A stretch of DNA of 32,620 nt from Saprospiraceae bacterium UBA6168 (GTDB lineage: Bacteria > Bacteroidota > Bacteroidia > Chitinophagales > Saprospiraceae): the NCBI GenBank assembly GCA_002435785.1, contig DIUC01000061.1, positions 121,598 through 154,217 on the forward strand, read 5' to 3'. A model generated the notes under the pieces. The model was not told the origin of the DNA. It ran no database searches and saw only the letters and a list, made by a program, of their open reading frames with translations. Every line of letters begins with the position of its first letter. The first letter of the stretch is position 1. Below are positions 1 to 6,639 of the stretch, one piece after another. Both the position numbers and the translations under genes were made by a program.

Positions 1-1080
1 TCCTTCCCGAACAACCCGATATTTGTGCAATAATTCAATCAATTTTTGATTTTCGATTTCTGTCCCCACCGTCACCCGCAAGCACCCCTCGCAAAGCGGC
101 TCCCGTGACCTATCCCTGACCACCACGCCGTTTTGTTTTAAGTAATTGAAAATCAGTGTACTGTCTTTCATTTTTACCAAAAGGAAATTGGCGCCGCTGG
201 GGTAATTGCGCTCCACGAAGTCCAGTTTGGACAGCCCCGCTTCCAGTTTTTTCCGCTCCGCAATGATGGCCGCCACCCTGCCGTCCAGACCTGTTTCCAA
301 TGCCGACAACACTGCCCTTTGCGTTGGCAAGCCGACATTGTACGGGTACTTAACGGCGTTCAGGTAGTGGATGATTTCGGGGCTTGCGAAGGCCATGCCC
401 AGCCTTGCGCCAGCCAATGCCCAAGCCTTAGAGAGGGTTTGCAGCACCACCAAATTGGGGAACTCTGCCAGCCGCAGTGACCATGATTTTGCACCTTCGG
501 CAAAGTCAATGTACGCCTCGTCCACCACAACGATGCCGCTGAAATTGCGGAGCAAAAGCTCCACGGCGGCGGGGTCAAGGAGGTTGCCGGTTGGGTTGTT
601 GGGAGAGCAGAGGAAGAGGATTTTGGTTTTGCCCCTGACCCCGCCCCTGACCCCTAAAGGGGAACCTATCTTATCAATGATTGCTTGGGGGCGGAGTTGG
701 AAGTTTTTATCTAGCAAAACGGGTCGAATCGGTGTCCCATGAATGTCCGCTTGCACCCGGTACATGCCGTAGGTGGGTGGGCAGGTGATGGCCTCGTCCA
801 CCCCCGGCTCGCAGAAGATTCGGAAGAGCAGGTCAATGGCCTCATCGCTGCCGTTTCCAAGGAAAATAGACTCGATGGGGACGCCTTTCAGCTTCGCAAT
901 GCGCTGTTTTACAGCCAGTTGCAACGGGTCAGGGTAGCGGTTTAGCCCTTCCCCGAACAGATCGTGACCGTTCTCGTTGGCATCCAAAAACACAGAAGCT
1001 GTGCCGCTGAACTCGCTTCGAGCGGAGGAGTAGGGACGCAGATTTTTTATATTTTCTCGAATGAGATTTTGAATTTGCAT
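1..1080 (-). CDS. hisC: Histidinol-phosphate aminotransferase, 3' end cut by window edge
   Basis: PLP-dependent class I/II aminotransferase converting imidazole-acetol phosphate plus glutamate to histidinol phosphate in the cytoplasm. The frame is open for 360 codons and leaves the window before its stop; the family is usually about 350 residues, so only a few residues should be missing. Visible signatures: N-terminal RPYSSARSE, NPTGN around residues 162-166, DEAYIDF around 187-193, and the Schiff-base lysine in LSKAW (K218), followed by AGARLG. The ATG at 1078-1080 is chosen because the N-terminus matches the family. It is the third gene of the minus-strand hisGDC unit, 82 bp after hisD. Oddity: residues about 141-151 (PLGVRGGVRG) look like an in-frame insertion made by a small DNA repeat (631-662). 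Identification is secure from conserved motifs; the inserted segment is inference. Confidence 0.95.
   Translation of the reverse strand, partial: MQIQNLIRENIKNLRPYSSARSEFSGTASVFLDANENGHDLFGEGLNRYPDPLQLAVKQRIAKLKGVPIESIFLGNGSDEAIDLLFRIFCEPGVDEAITCPPTYGMYRVQADIHGTPIRPVLLDKNFQLRPQAIIDKIGSPLGVRGGVRGKTKILFLCSPNNPTGNLLDPAAVELLLRNFSGIVVVDEAYIDFAEGAKSWSLRLAEFPNLVVLQTLSKAWALAGARLGMAFASPEIIHYLNAVKYPYNVGLPTQRAVLSALETGLDGRVAAIIAERKKLEAGLSKLDFVERNYPSGANFLLVKMKDSTLIFNYLKQNGVVVRDRSREPLCEGCLRVTVGTEIENQKLIELLHKYRVVREG
631..662. repeat. Small tandem/palindromic repeat lying in frame inside hisC
   Basis: Two direct copies of GCCCCTGACCC with a 12-bp period (631-641 and 643-653) run into a short hairpin CCCCT-aa-AGGGG (651-662). 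Translated on the minus strand it gives a Gly/Val/Arg-rich stretch (PLGVRGGVRG) at a place where HisC proteins normally pass directly from the helix after the FQL strand to the KTKxxFLCSPNNPTG strand. It therefore looks like a short mobile or expanded repeat tolerated in a surface loop. Seen: the repeat structure. Inferred: that it is an insertion. Confidence 0.6.
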
Positions 1081-1096
1081 GGTTGCTCTTTTAACA

Positions 1097-1185
1097 GGAT
1101 GGTACACGGATTGGGCGGATTTGACGGATTGACACTGAAAGAATCAGTGAAAATCAGTCACATCAGTCTAATCCGTGTGCCATCC
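1097..1185. repeat. Nested inverted repeat spanning the hisD stop and hisD-hisC junction
   Basis: Outer arms 1097-1112 and 1170-1185 match at 15 of 16 positions (GGATGGyACACGGATT). Inside lies a second hairpin, CACTGA (1133-1138) with TCAGTG (1144-1149). The interior is built from variants of a GGATTnGACGGATT-like unit. The right arm covers the last codons of hisD and the hisD stop (1163-1165) is inside the element, so the final HisD residues are encoded by repeat DNA. The element ends 16 bp from the hisC start. In the his mRNA it would fold into a hairpin between the two genes. Confidence 0.8.
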
Positions 1186-2458
1186 TATCCAGTCTAATCG
1201 CCACCGCCCTCGCATGTGCCTCCAACTCCTCCGCCCTCGCCATCGTGACGATGGCCGGTCCGATACCCGCCATGCCCTCCCGGCTGATGCGCTGGAACGT
1301 GATTTTTTTCATAAAACTGTCCAATGAAACGCCTGAGTAGCTGCGGGCGAAGCCGCTGGTAGGCAGCGTATGGTTCGTGCCGCTGGCGTAGTCGCCCGCC
1401 GCTTCGGGGGTGTAGTTGCCGAGGAAGACGGAGCCAGCATTGAACACTTTTTCAGCAAATGCTTCAGCGTTTTCGCAAGCCAAAATCAGGTGTTCCGGTG
1501 CGTAAAAATTAATGGCTTCGAGCGCAACTTGCTGATTTTCAAGCAACAAGAAAACACTGTGGTTGAGTGCGGTACGGAGCATTTTTTGGCGGGGCAGTGT
1601 GACCACTTGTTTTTCAACTTCGTCGATGACCTGCTGCAAGACTGTTTCGGAGGTCGTCAAAAACACCACCTGTGAGTCCACGTCGTGCTCGGCTTGGGAT
1701 AGCAGGTCAGCAGCGACGAAGGCCGGGACGCAGGTCTCGTCCGCAAAAACCAGTACCTCCGATGGCCCGGCGGGCATGTCAATCGGCGTGCCGGACTGCT
1801 GTACGAGCAGCTTGGCGGCAGTCACATAGCGGTTGCCGGGGCCGAAGATTTTATAGACCTGCGGAATGGTTTCGGTGCCATAAGCCAGTGCCCCGATGGC
1901 CTGCGCTCCGCCTACTTTGAAGATGCGATGAACGCCCGCCACTTGCGCAGCAAACAGTATGGCCGGGTGAACACTGCCGTCCTTCGCCGGTGGGGTGCAA
2001 AGCACAACTTCTTGACAGCCAGCTAATTGCGCAGGTATGCCGAGCATCAGCACTGTGGAAAACAGCGGCGCCGTGCCGCCCGGCACGTACAGCCCAACCC
2101 GCTCAATACCCACACTTTTGCGCCAGCAAACGACGCCAGGCATGGTCTCAATTTGCCGGACGGCCTCACGTTGCGCAGCGTGAAAAGTCTCGATGTTTTT
2201 TGCCGCCAGGCGTATGGCCGCTTTGAGGTCGTTGGGCAGCAAGCTTTCCGCAGTGGCGAGTTCTTCGGCATTCACTTCGAGCCGGTCGAGTTGAACGCCA
2301 TCGAAGCGGGCGGTGAAGCCCCGAAGCGCTTCGTCGCCGCTTGTTTTTACGCTCCGCAAAATCTGCGAAACGGTGGCCGAGAGGTCTTCTTGGTCAATGG
2401 CCGGGCGCTGGAGGAGGAGCGCAAGTTGTTGATTGTCAGGATATTTTGAAATTTGCAT
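1163..2458 (-). CDS. hisD: Histidinol dehydrogenase
   Basis: Zinc-dependent NAD+ oxidoreductase catalysing the last two steps of histidine synthesis, histidinol to histidine. 431 residues, the normal size (about 430). Recognisable: VGLYVPGGTA, GPGNRYVTAAK, AGPSEVLVFAD, the zinc/substrate region SQAEHDVDSQ, YAPEHL, and HTLPTSGFARSYSGVSLDSF near the C-terminus. The ATG at 2456-2458 fits the family N-terminus. It is the middle gene of hisG-hisD-hisC, separated from hisG by a 65-bp palindrome-bearing gap. The last residues (after about RLDR) are encoded within the 1097-1185 repeat, so the natural C-terminus may have been replaced by repeat-derived sequence without loss of length. Confidence 0.97.
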   Translation of the reverse strand: MQISKYPDNQQLALLLQRPAIDQEDLSATVSQILRSVKTSGDEALRGFTARFDGVQLDRLEVNAEELATAESLLPNDLKAAIRLAAKNIETFHAAQREAVRQIETMPGVVCWRKSVGIERVGLYVPGGTAPLFSTVLMLGIPAQLAGCQEVVLCTPPAKDGSVHPAILFAAQVAGVHRIFKVGGAQAIGALAYGTETIPQVYKIFGPGNRYVTAAKLLVQQSGTPIDMPAGPSEVLVFADETCVPAFVAADLLSQAEHDVDSQVVFLTTSETVLQQVIDEVEKQVVTLPRQKMLRTALNHSVFLLLENQQVALEAINFYAPEHLILACENAEAFAEKVFNAGSVFLGNYTPEAAGDYASGTNHTLPTSGFARSYSGVSLDSFMKKITFQRISREGMAGIGPAIVTMARAEELEAHARAVAIRLDRMAHGLD

Positions 2459-2474
2459 GGTTCGTCAAACTTGA

Positions 2475-2518
2475 GGGATTGGAAATCCCTTCCTTCGGTC
2501 GGGCTTTCCAATCCTTCG
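2475..2518. repeat. Palindromic repeat between hisG and hisD (same family as 24396-24467)
   Basis: Arms GGATTGGAAA (2476-2485) and TTTCCAATCC (2505-2514) flank an interior with AATCCCTT and CGGGC words. The plus-strand words GAAATCCCTT...TTCGG...GGGCTTTCCAATCCTT and the flanking CAAACTTGAGG recur, in related form, just upstream of kdpD at 24396-24479. Here it sits 16 bp or so upstream of the hisD start on the coding strand. Confidence 0.75.
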
Positions 2519-2523
2519 CTGGG

Positions 2524-3375
2524 TTAAAGAATCATTTTCTCAATCGGCACGACAAGGATGCCCTGTGCGCCATTGGCCTTCAAGTCCTCGATGATATCCC
2601 AGAAGCGGTCTTCCTGCACGACGGAATGGACGCTGCTCCAACCCGATTCGGCAAGGGGCAGCACCGTGGGGCTTTTCATGCCGGGCAGGATGCGGGTGAT
2701 GTCGGCCAAGCGGTCGTTGGGGGCGTTCAGCAAAATGTATTTGTGCTTTTGGGATTTTTGGACGGCACGGATGCGGAACAAAAGTTTGTCGAGAATGGCC
2801 TGTTTTTCCGAAGGCAAATTTTGCGAAGCGACCAAGACCGCCTGTGATTGCAGGATGGTCTCGACCTCTCGCAATCCATTGGAAATCAGCGTACTGCCCG
2901 TGCTTACGAGGTCGCAGATGCAGTCGGCGAGGCCAATACTGGGAGCGATTTCGACGGAACCGCTGATTTCATGGAGGTCGGCGGTGATGCCGTTTTTTTG
3001 CAAATAATCGCCCAATATCTGCGGGTACGAGGTGGCAATGCGAGTGCCCTGCAAGCTGTTCACACCGCCATAGTTGGCGGCTTTTGGAATGGCCAAAGCC
3101 AAGCGGCAGCGACCAAAACCGAGCGGCTCGATGACCTCGACCTGCTTGTTTTTTTCAAAAACGACGTTCTTCCCGACGATGCCGCAGTCGGCCACGCCGT
3201 CCTCGACGTACTGCGGGATGTCGTCGTCCCGCAGGAAGAAGACTTCGAGCGGGAAGCTGTCGGCCACGGCACGTAGCCGACCGCCGCCGTTGCTGACGCC
3301 AATGGAGCAGGCTTTGAGAAGGCCGACGGAGTCTTCGTAGAGGCGGCCGGACTTTTGGATGGCGAGTTTGAGCAT
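2524..3375 (-). CDS. hisG: ATP phosphoribosyltransferase, long (HisZ-independent) form
   Basis: First committed enzyme of histidine synthesis: joins ATP and PRPP to give phosphoribosyl-ATP, feedback-inhibited by histidine. 283 residues, which matches the long form. Catalytic part: MLKLAIQKSGRL at the N-terminus, DYVEDG-like region (IPQYVEDGVADCGIVG), RIATSYPQI, and the PRPP loop E(I)SGSVEIAPSIGLAD. The C-terminal about 75 residues (LNAPNDRLADITRILPGMKSPT onward) form the ACT-like regulatory domain. The frame is open further upstream, but that part only translates a tandem repeat; the ATG at 3373-3375 begins at the family N-terminus. First enzyme gene of the his unit, controlled by the leader/attenuator at 3481-3634. 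Confidence 0.96.
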   Translation of the reverse strand: MLKLAIQKSGRLYEDSVGLLKACSIGVSNGGGRLRAVADSFPLEVFFLRDDDIPQYVEDGVADCGIVGKNVVFEKNKQVEVIEPLGFGRCRLALAIPKAANYGGVNSLQGTRIATSYPQILGDYLQKNGITADLHEISGSVEIAPSIGLADCICDLVSTGSTLISNGLREVETILQSQAVLVASQNLPSEKQAILDKLLFRIRAVQKSQKHKYILLNAPNDRLADITRILPGMKSPTVLPLAESGWSSVHSVVQEDRFWDIIEDLKANGAQGILVVPIEKMIL

Positions 3376-3420
3376 TGAGAGATTGAGAGATTGAGAGATT
3401 GAGAGATTGAGAGATTGAGG
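3376..3420. repeat. Five-copy 8-bp tandem repeat directly abutting the hisG start codon
   Basis: Five perfect copies of TGAGAGAT (40 bp) followed by TGAGG lie immediately upstream of the hisG ATG, on the mRNA as repeated ATCTCTCA. This occupies the whole ribosome-binding region. Degenerate relatives (CTCAAACTCTCCAACTCTC) continue at 3450-3475. Perfect short tandem copies are prone to slippage, so copy number could vary between cells or strains. Confidence 0.9.
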
Positions 3421-3480
3421 AGGCAAGGATTTGAACAGAGGCCCACTCAAATCCTCAAACTCTCCAACTCTCAAGCCCTA

Positions 3481-3519
3481 AAAAAAAAGGCTTGTCGGGC
3501 GAACCGACAAGCCTTTTTT
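3481..3519 (-). terminator. Intrinsic terminator of the his attenuator
   Basis: Perfect 16-bp stem: 3483-3498 pairs with 3504-3519 around a 5-nt loop (gcgaa), with core GGCTTGTCGG/CCGACAAGCC. Read on the minus strand it ends in eight U residues (3481-3488). It begins 24 nt after the stop of the His leader peptide and 105 nt before hisG. A competing pairing is visible: leader bases 3558-3564 (GGCGAGC on the mRNA) can pair over 7 bp with GUUCGCC (3498-3504) in the loop and stem top, which would disrupt the terminator. That antiterminator is inference. Confidence 0.93.
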
Positions 3520-3543
3520 GAGCATGAAAAAAGTCATTTCACA

Positions 3544-3618
3544 TCAAAAACAGGTCTGCTCGCCGGGGTGCGATGAGTAGAGATGATGATGATGATGAAG
3601 TTGAACTGAATTTTTCAT
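3544..3618 (-). CDS. hisL: His operon leader peptide (attenuation peptide)
   Basis: A 24-codon frame starting at ATG 3616-3618 and ending TGA at 3544-3546. It reads MKNSVQL, then five consecutive CAT histidine codons, then LYSS, a sixth His (CAC) and PGEQTCF. A His-codon run in a short ORF followed at once by a U-tailed hairpin and then hisG is the textbook arrangement of histidine attenuation: ribosome stalling at the His run when charged tRNA-His is scarce lets the antiterminator form. Too short for routine gene callers. Its protein product has no other expected role. Confidence 0.92.
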   Translation of the reverse strand: MKNSVQLHHHHHLYSSHPGEQTCF

Positions 3619-3626
3619 GATGGGGG

Positions 3627-3634
3627 CAAATGTA
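3627..3634 (-). promoter_or_regulatory. Probable -7 promoter box of the his operon
   Basis: The minus strand carries TACATTTG, an exact match to the Bacteroidota -7 consensus TAnnTTTG. A start of transcription about 7-10 nt downstream would fall almost on the hisL ATG, so the leader mRNA would be leaderless or nearly so. No convincing -33 TTG/TTTG element is visible at the usual distance, which lowers confidence. Confidence 0.5.
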
Positions 3635-3679
3635 AACGGGATTCGGTTCAGTCGCGAACTTGGGCATGTTTTTTTTGGG

Positions 3680-3706
3680 AAATGACCGTTTTATGACCGG
3701 TCATTT
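3680..3706. promoter_or_regulatory. Inverted repeat in the hisL-sulP divergent region
   Basis: AAATGACCG (3680-3688) and CGGTCATTT (3698-3706) are perfect 9-bp inverted arms around TTTTATGAC; within this, ATGACCGGTCAT is itself a perfect 12-bp palindrome. It lies between two divergent transcription units (his leader to the left, sulP to the right), where an operator for a dimeric regulator would be expected. No regulator is identified; a hairpin with no regulatory role is possible. Confidence 0.4.
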
Positions 3707-3823
3707 TTCAGTTGCTTGCTGATAATGTGACCATAATTACACAACAACGCTGCATATCGCCTTATTTTGCGCCATATTCTGAGTTCTGCCTTAAAAGGAT
3801 TGTTCCGATAATACTGACCAACC

Positions 3824-5659
3824 GTGCAAACAGAGATTGCCGAGAAATTGCTTCCCCGTGTTTTTCCCTTCCTGACCTGGTGGCCCGAGGTGAACAAAAG
3901 TACGCTCAAAGCTGACCTGATAGCTGGCGTGACAGGAGCGGTGATTGTGTTGCCGCAGGGGGTAGCCTTTGCGACCATTGCCGGGTTGCCGCCGATTTAT
4001 GGGCTTTACACGGCCATGATTACCCCCATCATTGCGGCGTTGTTTGGCTCCTCAAAGCACTTGGTGTCGGGGCCTACGACGGCTATCTCGTTGGTGGTCT
4101 TTGCAGCGGTAAGCCAATTGGGCGCTACGCCCGGCACAGAAGAGTTTATTGCTAAAGCGCTGACTATCACCTTGTTGGCGGGTATATTCCAATTTTTGCT
4201 GGGCCTTGGGCGCATGGGTACGCTCATCAATTTCGTCTCGCACGTAGTGGTAGTGGGCTTCACGGCGGGTGCTGCGCTCATCATCATGGAGAGCCAGTTG
4301 AAGCACTTGTTGGGTTTGTCCATCCCGGCGGGGACTTCGTTTGTGGATACCTTCGAGGCCATTGCGGCCAATATCACGAACACCAACCCCTATGCGTTGG
4401 GGGTCGGTGTTTTCACGCTGCTGCTGGCCATTTTATCCAAAAAGCAATTCCCGAAAATCCCCAACCTGTTGGTAGCGCTCGTGGGCGGCAGCCTATTGGC
4501 CGCTGGGCTTGGGCATTTTTTTGGGACAGAAATGATGGCGCTGAAAATGGTGGGGGAAGTGCCAGGCCGATTGCCAAAGCCTTCTGTGCCCGACCTGAGT
4601 ATTGCCTCACTGATACAGTTGTCGCAGGGTGCATTCGCCATTGCACTGCTCGGTTTGATTGAGGCAGTGGCCATCGCCCGTTCGATTGCGGTAAAGTCAC
4701 AGCAGCAGATTGACGGCAACCAAGAGTTCATCGGGCAGGGGCTGTCGAACATTGTGGGCAGCTTTTTTTCCTGCTACGCCGGGTCGGGGTCTTTTACCCG
4801 TAGCGGCTTGAACTATGAGGCTGGCGCAAAAACGCCGTTGGCTGCCGTTTTTGCAGCGGTCATGCTGGTGGTGGTGGTGCTGTTGGTGGCGCCTTTGATT
4901 GCCTACTTGCCCGTGGCGGCCATGGCGGGCGTGATTTTGATGGTTGCCTACAACCTCATTGATTTCCACTTCGCAAAAACGGTGGCACGCTCCAGCAAGC
5001 GGCAGACCATCGTCATGGTCATCACCTTCGTGGCCACGCTCGTGGCCGACCTCGAAAACGCCGTGTTCATCGGCGTCATTTTTTCCTTAGTTTTCTACCT
5101 GCAACGAGCTTCCACGCCCAACGTGGCCGTGATGGCCCCCGACCCGGCCGATGCGCACCGGCGGTTCATCTACTTAGAGCGGAAATTGCTGCCCGAATGC
5201 CCGCAAGTAAAGGTGTTGCGGATTGACGGCTCCATTTTCTTTGGGTCGGTGATGCACATTGCCGCCGAAATCCGGCAGTTGGTGGACGACGAAGCGCCCG
5301 ACGTGAAGAACCTCCTCGTCATTGCCAGGGGCATCAACTTCATTGACGTGGCTGGCTCGGAATGGTGTGTGCAAGAGGCACGGCGGTGGAAGCAAAAGGG
5401 GGGCGGGCTATACTTTGCGGGCCTCAAACTGAATGCACAGGATACCCTGATTCGGGGTGGGTTCCGTGCGGAAATTGGCGAGGACCACTTTTTTGCCTCC
5501 AAAGAAGATGCCTTGAGAGCACTTGTGCCAAAATTGGACGACGAGATTTGCCTCAATTGTAAGCTCCGAATCTTCCGGGAATGTGCTGGGAAGGCAGGAC
5601 ACTGCGTGGCCCAGCCAAATGCCGGGGCTACCGACACGGTGGCGCTTACCCCGCTTTAG
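3824..5659 (+). CDS. SulP-family anion transporter with STAS domain
   Basis: Inner-membrane SulP (SLC26-like) permease, 611 residues, likely for sulfate, bicarbonate or another anion. Transmembrane core from about residue 25 to 430, with the family motif near the start (VIVLPQGVAFATIAGLPPIYGLY), GPTTAIS, and GSGSFTRSGLNYEAGAKTP. STAS domain about 445-570. A stop lies 9 bp upstream in frame, so the start must be at or after 3818; GTG at 3824 gives a sensible N-terminus. After the STAS domain a tail carries four cysteines spaced C-x2-C-x7-C-x6-C (C576, C579, C587, C594), which could bind a metal or form disulfides. Divergent from hisL. Substrate cannot be read from sequence. Confidence 0.93.
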   Translation: MQTEIAEKLLPRVFPFLTWWPEVNKSTLKADLIAGVTGAVIVLPQGVAFATIAGLPPIYGLYTAMITPIIAALFGSSKHLVSGPTTAISLVVFAAVSQLGATPGTEEFIAKALTITLLAGIFQFLLGLGRMGTLINFVSHVVVVGFTAGAALIIMESQLKHLLGLSIPAGTSFVDTFEAIAANITNTNPYALGVGVFTLLLAILSKKQFPKIPNLLVALVGGSLLAAGLGHFFGTEMMALKMVGEVPGRLPKPSVPDLSIASLIQLSQGAFAIALLGLIEAVAIARSIAVKSQQQIDGNQEFIGQGLSNIVGSFFSCYAGSGSFTRSGLNYEAGAKTPLAAVFAAVMLVVVVLLVAPLIAYLPVAAMAGVILMVAYNLIDFHFAKTVARSSKRQTIVMVITFVATLVADLENAVFIGVIFSLVFYLQRASTPNVAVMAPDPADAHRRFIYLERKLLPECPQVKVLRIDGSIFFGSVMHIAAEIRQLVDDEAPDVKNLLVIARGINFIDVAGSEWCVQEARRWKQKGGGLYFAGLKLNAQDTLIRGGFRAEIGEDHFFASKEDALRALVPKLDDEICLNCKLRIFRECAGKAGHCVAQPNAGATDTVALTPL

Positions 5660-5728
5660 CAGCTCCTGCCGACATTTTTTTTGTCATTCTGGGATAAACT
5701 GCCCACTTTTGACCCCATTTTCAAATCA

Positions 5729-6631
5729 ATGGCAAAAAACAGAGAAGGCACCACCACCAGTTCATTTGGCACCAGTGGGAGGGTCAACCACGACGCTTCC
5801 AAATTCTACAATTCAAGGCTCTACACTGAATTGAACGGTGAAAAGGTGGCCGATACCGCCACCAATAACTTTCCGCATTTGCTTGAAAATCAAATAGTTG
5901 CCTCAAGTTCTGAGGCTATGTCTGAGATACCTGATGGCTCGGTGCACCTAATGATTACCTCCCCCCCTTACAATGCCAACAAGGATTACGACGAAGACCT
6001 CTCCCTCACGGAATACCTCGATTTTTTGAAAAAAGTCTTCACGGAAACCTACCGGGTACTCGTTCCCGGCGGTCGGGCTTGCATCAATTTGGCCAACTTG
6101 GGCCGAAAGCCCTACATCCCGCTCACCTCCCACATTGCCCTGCTCATGCAGGAAATCGGCTTCATCATGCGGGGCGAAATCATCTGGGACAAAGGGGCCA
6201 GCTCCACGTCCAGCACGGCCTGGGGCAGTTGGCAGAGCGCCTCGAACCCCATACTCCGGGACGTGCACGAGTACATCCTCATTTTTTCAAAAGGGGATTA
6301 CAAGCGGCATTTGACCAAAGAAGAAAAGACCGAGAAAAACAGCACCATCAGTCGGGACGAGTTCCTTGACTGGACAAAGACCATCTGGCAAATGAACGCC
6401 GAATCGGCCCGCAGGGTGGGGCACCCGGCGCCGTTCCCATTGGAGTTGCCACACCGCCTCATCCAGCTTTATTCATTTGAAACGGACGTAGTCCTCGACC
6501 CATTTATGGGCAGCGGCACCACGGCATTGGCCGCATTGCGAAGCGGAAGAAAATTCGTGGGCTATGAGATTGTAGAAGAATACGTGGAGCTGGCCCGCAA
6601 GCGCATCGCAGCCGTTCAGGTGCCTGCCTGA
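5729..6631 (+). CDS. Orphan DNA methyltransferase, beta class (N4-cytosine or N6-adenine)
   Basis: Amino-group DNA methyltransferase, 300 residues. The catalytic motif IV TSPPYN (77-82) precedes the SAM-binding motif I DPFMGSGTT (257-265), the motif order of the beta class. TSPPY with the WGSW...NPILRD...HEYIL block is most like N4-cytosine enzymes, but N6-adenine is possible. The frame opens at a TTG at 5681, but the ATG at 5729 is preferred because the residues before it do not look like part of the domain. No restriction endonuclease or specificity subunit is adjacent (SulP to the left, epimerase to the right), so it is either a solitary epigenetic methyltransferase or the remnant of a restriction system. 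Convergent with the epimerase, 8 bp apart. Confidence 0.92.
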   Translation: MAKNREGTTTSSFGTSGRVNHDASKFYNSRLYTELNGEKVADTATNNFPHLLENQIVASSSEAMSEIPDGSVHLMITSPPYNANKDYDEDLSLTEYLDFLKKVFTETYRVLVPGGRACINLANLGRKPYIPLTSHIALLMQEIGFIMRGEIIWDKGASSTSSTAWGSWQSASNPILRDVHEYILIFSKGDYKRHLTKEEKTEKNSTISRDEFLDWTKTIWQMNAESARRVGHPAPFPLELPHRLIQLYSFETDVVLDPFMGSGTTALAALRSGRKFVGYEIVEEYVELARKRIAAVQVPA

Positions 6632-6639
6632 GTGGATAC

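Noticed and set aside
3376..3474. 33-residue N-terminal extension of HisG
   Set aside because: Those codons translate the tandem repeat; the HisG family starts at MLKLAIQKSGRL.
3581..3597. (ATG)n trinucleotide microsatellite
   Set aside because: Explained as the minus-strand run of five CAT histidine codons in hisL, not as a neutral microsatellite.
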